Of a stretch of DNA of 64,000 nucleotides, positions 60,967 through 64,000 are shown in pieces. The notes under the pieces are model-generated. The model saw only the letters and a list, made by a program, of their open reading frames with translations, was not told the origin of the DNA and did no database searches. Every line of letters starts with the position of its first letter. Within the stretch, counting starts at the first letter, position 1. A program made the translations under genes and the position numbers. This stretch comes from Marinobacterium zhoushanense. GTDB lineage: Bacteria > Pseudomonadota > Gammaproteobacteria > Pseudomonadales > Balneatricaceae. Location: positions 792,585 to 856,584 of the forward strand of contig NZ_BMIJ01000001.1 in assembly GCF_014641945.1 (NCBI RefSeq), read 5' to 3'.

Positions 60967-61012
60967 AGTATTGGGATCTAGGGCAAGATGCGGGATCCAC
61001 CGGAAGGTGGAC
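60967..61012 (-). promoter_or_regulatory. Diverged LuxR-type inverted repeat and -10 before the PLP enzyme-kinase operon
   Basis: ATCCACCGGAAGGTGGAC (60995-61012) matches the 18-bp repeat at 13 positions and keeps six-base arms TCCACC/GGTGGA. On the minus strand AATACT (60972-60967) begins 31.5 bp from its centre, the same geometry as the other four sites. Confidence 0.5.
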
Positions 61013-61026
61013 TTGGGGAAATAGCC

Positions 61027-61728
61027 TTAGCCGTTCAGGTCCAGCAGCACCTTGGCGACAAGCTCGCTGCGTTTTTTCACCTCCGTTTTTCGAAAGATCC
61101 GTATCAGATGGGTCTTGACCGTCGCCTCTCCCAAGGCGAGATCCGTGGCAATCGCCTTGTTACTGCTACCGCGCAGCACCAGTTCCAGCACATCGAGCTC
61201 ACGCTCGGTCAACTCGTACTTGGCGGCGAGATCCTGGCGTTCACTCTCCCTACGCGGCAGGTACACGGCGTTGAGGGCATATTCGAGAAAGGGCTGTACT
61301 TTCCTCAGTAAATCCAACTCGTCGGCCCGGAAATTGCCCAGCGACTCCTCCCGCATAATGCTCAGTCCGGCGATGATCTGTCCCTCACGGCGGAAAAACA
61401 TATCCACGACATAGCGATGGTTAAACGGCACCATGAAATTCTGGTAGTAGAGCGTCTGCTTGAGATGATGAGGGGCGATCCGCGAGTCCAGCGTGACCAG
61501 TACCTCATCGCTGTTTGCGAAACGCTCTGGATGTAACGGATCGAGTGCGCCGTACTCCGAGGCGTAGGCCTTCTCCGCATCGGCGGCAAGATTATAGAGC
61601 ACCGCCCCCTTGTGCTGCATGCCGGGATCGACCAGGAAAAAGGCGGAACTGCTCAAGGAAACCAGGCTGGAGATCAACTCCAGGCTCTTCTGCTGAAACT
61701 CCCGTGTGTCGGCATGTTCAATCGTCAT
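61027..61728 (-). CDS. LuxR-family regulator without clear AHL pocket (module B)
   Basis: Regulator of 233 residues, similar in design to the module A protein: an N-terminal sensor with the Asp-Pro of the autoinducer-binding fold (GALDPLHPERF) and FMVPFNHRYVVDMFFRREGQ, then a C-terminal GerE domain with LTERELDVLELVLRGSSNKA and IATDLALGEATVKTHL. The AHL-contacting tryptophans are not evident. I chose the ATG at 61728 over a TTG one codon earlier. The AT-rich element lies 33-48 bases upstream, and the PLP enzyme operon follows on the same strand. Confidence 0.87.
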   Translation of the reverse strand: MTIEHADTREFQQKSLELISSLVSLSSSAFFLVDPGMQHKGAVLYNLAADAEKAYASEYGALDPLHPERFANSDEVLVTLDSRIAPHHLKQTLYYQNFMVPFNHRYVVDMFFRREGQIIAGLSIMREESLGNFRADELDLLRKVQPFLEYALNAVYLPRRESERQDLAAKYELTERELDVLELVLRGSSNKAIATDLALGEATVKTHLIRIFRKTEVKKRSELVAKVLLDLNG

Positions 61729-61760
61729 CAACGCTACTCATGCATTTCGTGATACGACTG

Positions 61761-61776
61761 AAAGTTAACATCATAA
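61761..61776 (-). promoter_or_regulatory. AT-rich operator at the luxR2 promoter
   Basis: On the minus strand TTATGATGTTAACTTT differs at two positions from the dctP site. A TATGAT inside it (61775-61770) can serve as -10. Confidence 0.55.
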
Positions 61777-61821
61777 TCTCTTCCTTGTCCCCCTGTGCAG
61801 TCGAAGGATGCTGCCGAATAC

Positions 61822-61845
61822 AAAAAAGGCCCCTGCTCGGGGGCC
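61822..61845 (-). terminator. Rho-independent terminator after ALDH copy 2
   Basis: On the minus strand GGCCCCCGAGCAGGGGCC is followed by TTTTTTG. It lies about 55 bases beyond the ALDH stop codon and insulates the luxR2 promoter. Confidence 0.92.
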
Positions 61846-61899
61846 AATCTGATTCTCCGGTGTACAGGAGCCAGGGGTGGAATGATGAGGTCCTGAGTG

Positions 61900-63315
61900 T
61901 CAGGCGCGTTTGATGCTGAGCAGCTGGGATTGGGTATATTCGAGCAGTCCCTCCTCGCCGAACTCGACACCGAAACCGGACATCTTGCAGCCGCCGAACG
62001 GGCAGTGCGGCAACACTTCGGCGTGGTTGTTGATCCAGGCGGTACCGCTCTCCAGACGCACCGCGACCTTGCGTGCCTGCTCGATATCGCTGCCCCAGAC
62101 CGAGCCGCCGAGGCCGTTGGGGTTGTCGTTGGCGCGGGCGATCGCGTCTTCGATATCGCTGTAGCGGATCACCGGCAAGGCCGGGCCGAACTGCTCTTCG
62201 TCCACCAGGCGGGTGCCATCGGTAATGTCGGCGACGATGGTCGGCGGGTAGAAGTAGCCGTTGCCCGGTAGCGCTTCGCCGCCGCAGAGTACCTTCGCGC
62301 CCTGGGCGCGGGCATCCTCGACCAGCTCTTTGACCAACTCAAACTGCGACTTGTTCTGTACCGGTCCGAAGGTGACACCCTCCTCCAGGCCGGAACCCAC
62401 TTTCTGCTGCCGTGCAATATCGGCCAAGCGCTGACACAGCTCGTCATACAGCGAATCATGCACATAGAGGCGCTTCAGCGCCGCGCAGGTCTGCCCCATG
62501 TTGAGGAAGGCGGTCTGGAAGATCCCCATCGCCACCGCGTCCAGATCGGCGTCGGGCAGTACGATACCAGCATCGTTGCCACCCAGTTCCAGGGTCAGGC
62601 GCTTCAGGTTGCCGGCGGCATTGCGCATGATGTCCTGGCCGGTCGGGGTCGAACCGGTGAACACGATCTTGTTGATATCCGGATGACCGGTCATGGCACG
62701 GCCGATACCGCCCTCGCCGGTGACGATGTTGATCACGCCGGCCGGTACCTGCTCGTTGATCAACTCGACCAGACGGAGGGTATTGAACGGGGTCAGCGAA
62801 GAGGGTTTAACCACCACCGTGTTACCGGTGCGCAGTGCCGGCATGATGTGCCATACCGCGATCATCAGCGGCCAGTTCCAGGGGGTGATCGAGCCGACCA
62901 CGCCCAGTGGCTTGTGATGCAGTTCGGCCAGGCGCTGCTCGCTGTCCTCGATCACCTTGACCGGGATCTCCAGCTCGGCCGTGTAGCGGGTCCAGGCGAT
63001 GGCACCGCCCACCTCCATCTGCGCCAGCGCCAGCGGCTTGCCCTGCTCGCGGGTGACGATCTGCGCCAGCTCATCGGCGTTGGCTTCGATGGCGTCGGCG
63101 ATACGGTGCAGGATCGCCTTGCGCTCGGCGTCCGAGCTGTACTGCCAGCTTTTGAACGCTTCGGCCGCGGCAGCGACCGCCTGATCGACCTGCTCCGGTG
63201 AGGCTGCGGGGCAGTCCGCGAAGCGCTCGCCGGTGGCCGGATCGATCACGGCGAAGGGGTCTTTGGCACCGGCGGTAGTCTGTCCACCGATAAGCAGGGA
63301 GTATTCAGTCTTCAT
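61900..63315 (-). CDS. Aldehyde dehydrogenase, copy 2 (paired with porin copy 2)
   Basis: ALDH of 471 residues, colinear with copy 1 at 38124: C277 in NMGQTCAALKRLYV, E243 in LELGGNDA, identical TGSTPTGQ and TPWNWPLMIA blocks, but many substitutions elsewhere. Gene order porin-ALDH is the same as in copy 1. AGAGGA precedes the ATG. By position upstream of the luxR2/PLP enzyme/kinase genes on the same strand, it is a candidate for oxidising the aldehyde they make. Its terminator is strong, so it is a separate transcript from luxR2. Confidence 0.88.
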   Translation of the reverse strand: MKTEYSLLIGGQTTAGAKDPFAVIDPATGERFADCPAASPEQVDQAVAAAAEAFKSWQYSSDAERKAILHRIADAIEANADELAQIVTREQGKPLALAQMEVGGAIAWTRYTAELEIPVKVIEDSEQRLAELHHKPLGVVGSITPWNWPLMIAVWHIMPALRTGNTVVVKPSSLTPFNTLRLVELINEQVPAGVINIVTGEGGIGRAMTGHPDINKIVFTGSTPTGQDIMRNAAGNLKRLTLELGGNDAGIVLPDADLDAVAMGIFQTAFLNMGQTCAALKRLYVHDSLYDELCQRLADIARQQKVGSGLEEGVTFGPVQNKSQFELVKELVEDARAQGAKVLCGGEALPGNGYFYPPTIVADITDGTRLVDEEQFGPALPVIRYSDIEDAIARANDNPNGLGGSVWGSDIEQARKVAVRLESGTAWINNHAEVLPHCPFGGCKMSGFGVEFGEEGLLEYTQSQLLSIKRA

Positions 63316-63417
63316 TTGCAGATCCTCTGGGGCCTTTAAGCAACAGGAGCCGGCGACGAGGCCGGCCCTGTGCGGATATATCTTGTAATTAGCCTTGTAG
63401 TGAGTCTTGTAATCAGT

Positions 63418-64000
63418 TTAGAACGGTACGATCGCCAGCACCTGAACATAGGTGTTGGTATCGTCGTTGCCCTGGGTGCTGGTAGCCGCATCCGGGGTGT
63501 AGAAGCCGACCAGCGGGCTGATGATCAGGTGATCGTGCGCCACCCACTCCGCCCAGATATCGATCTCGTTGGCATCGTTGCTGCCGGAGCCGCCCACCGT
63601 ATCGCTGAAGTCGAAGTACGACGCGCCCACCGTCAGCATCTCGGTCGGGTTGGCTTTCACGCCCAGATAATGAATGTCGGCATCGGTACCGAAGGGACCG
63701 GCATAGTTGCCGGCCACTTCACCCTGGAACCAGGTGCCGTAACCGCGGTTGAAGCCGAAGAACAGCGGGTCGTAGCCCTCATCGTAGCTGGTGTAGCGGT
63801 AGTTCAGGCTCGGCGACCAGGGCAGGTCGGCGAAGGTCCAGCCCGCCTCGGCGTACCAGGCGTTGGCGTCCGGGTTACTGTTGCCCTGGGACTGATCCAC
63901 GTACTCGGCGGAGAGGAACAGGTTCTCGACCCCGGCGTTGCCCTGGAAGCGAACGCTGGTGGTCTTCTGGCCGTCGCGACCGTCGTAACCGAAGAACGCG
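63418..64000 (-). CDS. Outer-membrane substrate porin, copy 2 (C-terminal part, runs off the window)
   Basis: The visible 193 codons match residues 239-432 of the porin at 36698 almost exactly, ending in VLAIVPF. Differences seen in the protein are few (Leu for Met and Gly for Ala, and AAT for NSS-type residues near the end). At the nucleotide level positions 64000 to 63418 pair with 37414 to 37996 without a gap, and the first 120 or so bases are identical. The N-terminal part and promoter lie outside the window. Confidence 0.88.
   Translation of the reverse strand, partial: AFFGYDGRDGQKTTSVRFQGNAGVENLFLSAEYVDQSQGNSNPDANAWYAEAGWTFADLPWSPSLNYRYTSYDEGYDPLFFGFNRGYGTWFQGEVAGNYAGPFGTDADIHYLGVKANPTEMLTVGASYFDFSDTVGGSGSNDANEIDIWAEWVAHDHLIISPLVGFYTPDAATSTQGNDDTNTYVQVLAIVPF

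Noticed and set aside
1..64000. CRISPR arrays, rRNA, tRNA, prophage or intact insertion sequence
   Set aside because: No regularly spaced repeats, cloverleaf-like or rRNA sequence, phage structural genes or complete transposase were seen on reading.

Overview
The window reads as a chromosomal segment of a heterotrophic, probably marine, gammaproteobacterium (Oceanospirillales/Pseudomonas-like). The grounds are moderately high GC, dense Shine-Dalgarno-led operons, TRAP and tripartite-tricarboxylate (TTT) transporters, outer-membrane substrate porins, a LexA-box-controlled PA0069-type radical SAM gene, and a 4-hydroxyphenylacetate (homoprotocatechuate) pathway. The genus is inference. No rRNA, tRNA, CRISPR or intact insertion sequence was seen.

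Layout. 0-5 kb (minus): aromatic aminotransferase, Leu/Phe-type dehydrogenase and a TrpX-like ABC importer cut by the window edge. 5.2-7.4 kb: a MarR-GNAT fusion regulator with tandem palindromes in its promoter, then azlCD. 7.4-11.4 kb: an Lrp regulator divergent from a fused 2-oxoacid dehydrogenase E1 and its E2. 11.7-24.8 kb: mixed genes, including FKBP, an orphan Xre/MbcA/ParS-type protein, NnrU, a diiron oxygenase with a ferredoxin-type reductase, a chemoreceptor, an adenosylhomocysteinase-like protein, a PAS/GGDEF protein, an MpaB-like oxygenase, a dienelactone hydrolase and a DOPA-dioxygenase-like protein. 25-35.2 kb: UspA plus TRAP transporter, hpaF, and divergent hpaH-I-G1-G2-E-hpaA. 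35.3-39.6 kb: soluble chemoreceptor, porin, aldehyde dehydrogenase. 39.6-48 kb: a transposase remnant and an AT-richer, overlapping RND efflux plus two-component operon, probably acquired. 48.2-49.3 kb: radical SAM gene. 49.4-53.1 kb: UspA plus TTT transporter. 53.2-58.5 kb: LuxR regulator and amine operon (class III aminotransferase, ornithine-cyclodeaminase homologue, Rid protein, FAD amine oxidase). 58.6-64 kb (minus): a second LuxR regulator, class III PLP enzyme and small-molecule kinase, then a second porin-aldehyde dehydrogenase pair.

How it may work together. The right 40 kb looks like one regulated catabolic network for aromatic amines and 4-hydroxyphenylacetate. Two sets of repeated sites tie it together. 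(1) A 16-bp AT-rich element, consensus TTAAYATRTTAACTTT, overlaps the promoters of dctP, hpaF, hpaH and both luxR genes, in positions expected for repression. (2) An 18-bp inverted repeat, ATCAACC-N4-GGTTGAT, precedes five operons: the chemoreceptor, porin-ALDH, UspA-TTT, aminotransferase and PLP enzyme-kinase operons. In every case a -10-like hexamer begins 30.5-31.5 bp from its centre, the geometry of a LuxR-type activator site near -42. The two luxR loci have the same architecture: AT-rich box, luxR, inverted repeat, class III PLP enzyme. Inference: a repressor controls two non-AHL LuxR regulators, which activate uptake, chemotaxis and deamination of amines; the arylacetaldehydes formed are oxidised by the porin-linked dehydrogenases and enter the hpa pathway. 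HpaB/HpaC hydroxylase and HpaD ring-cleavage genes are not in the window.
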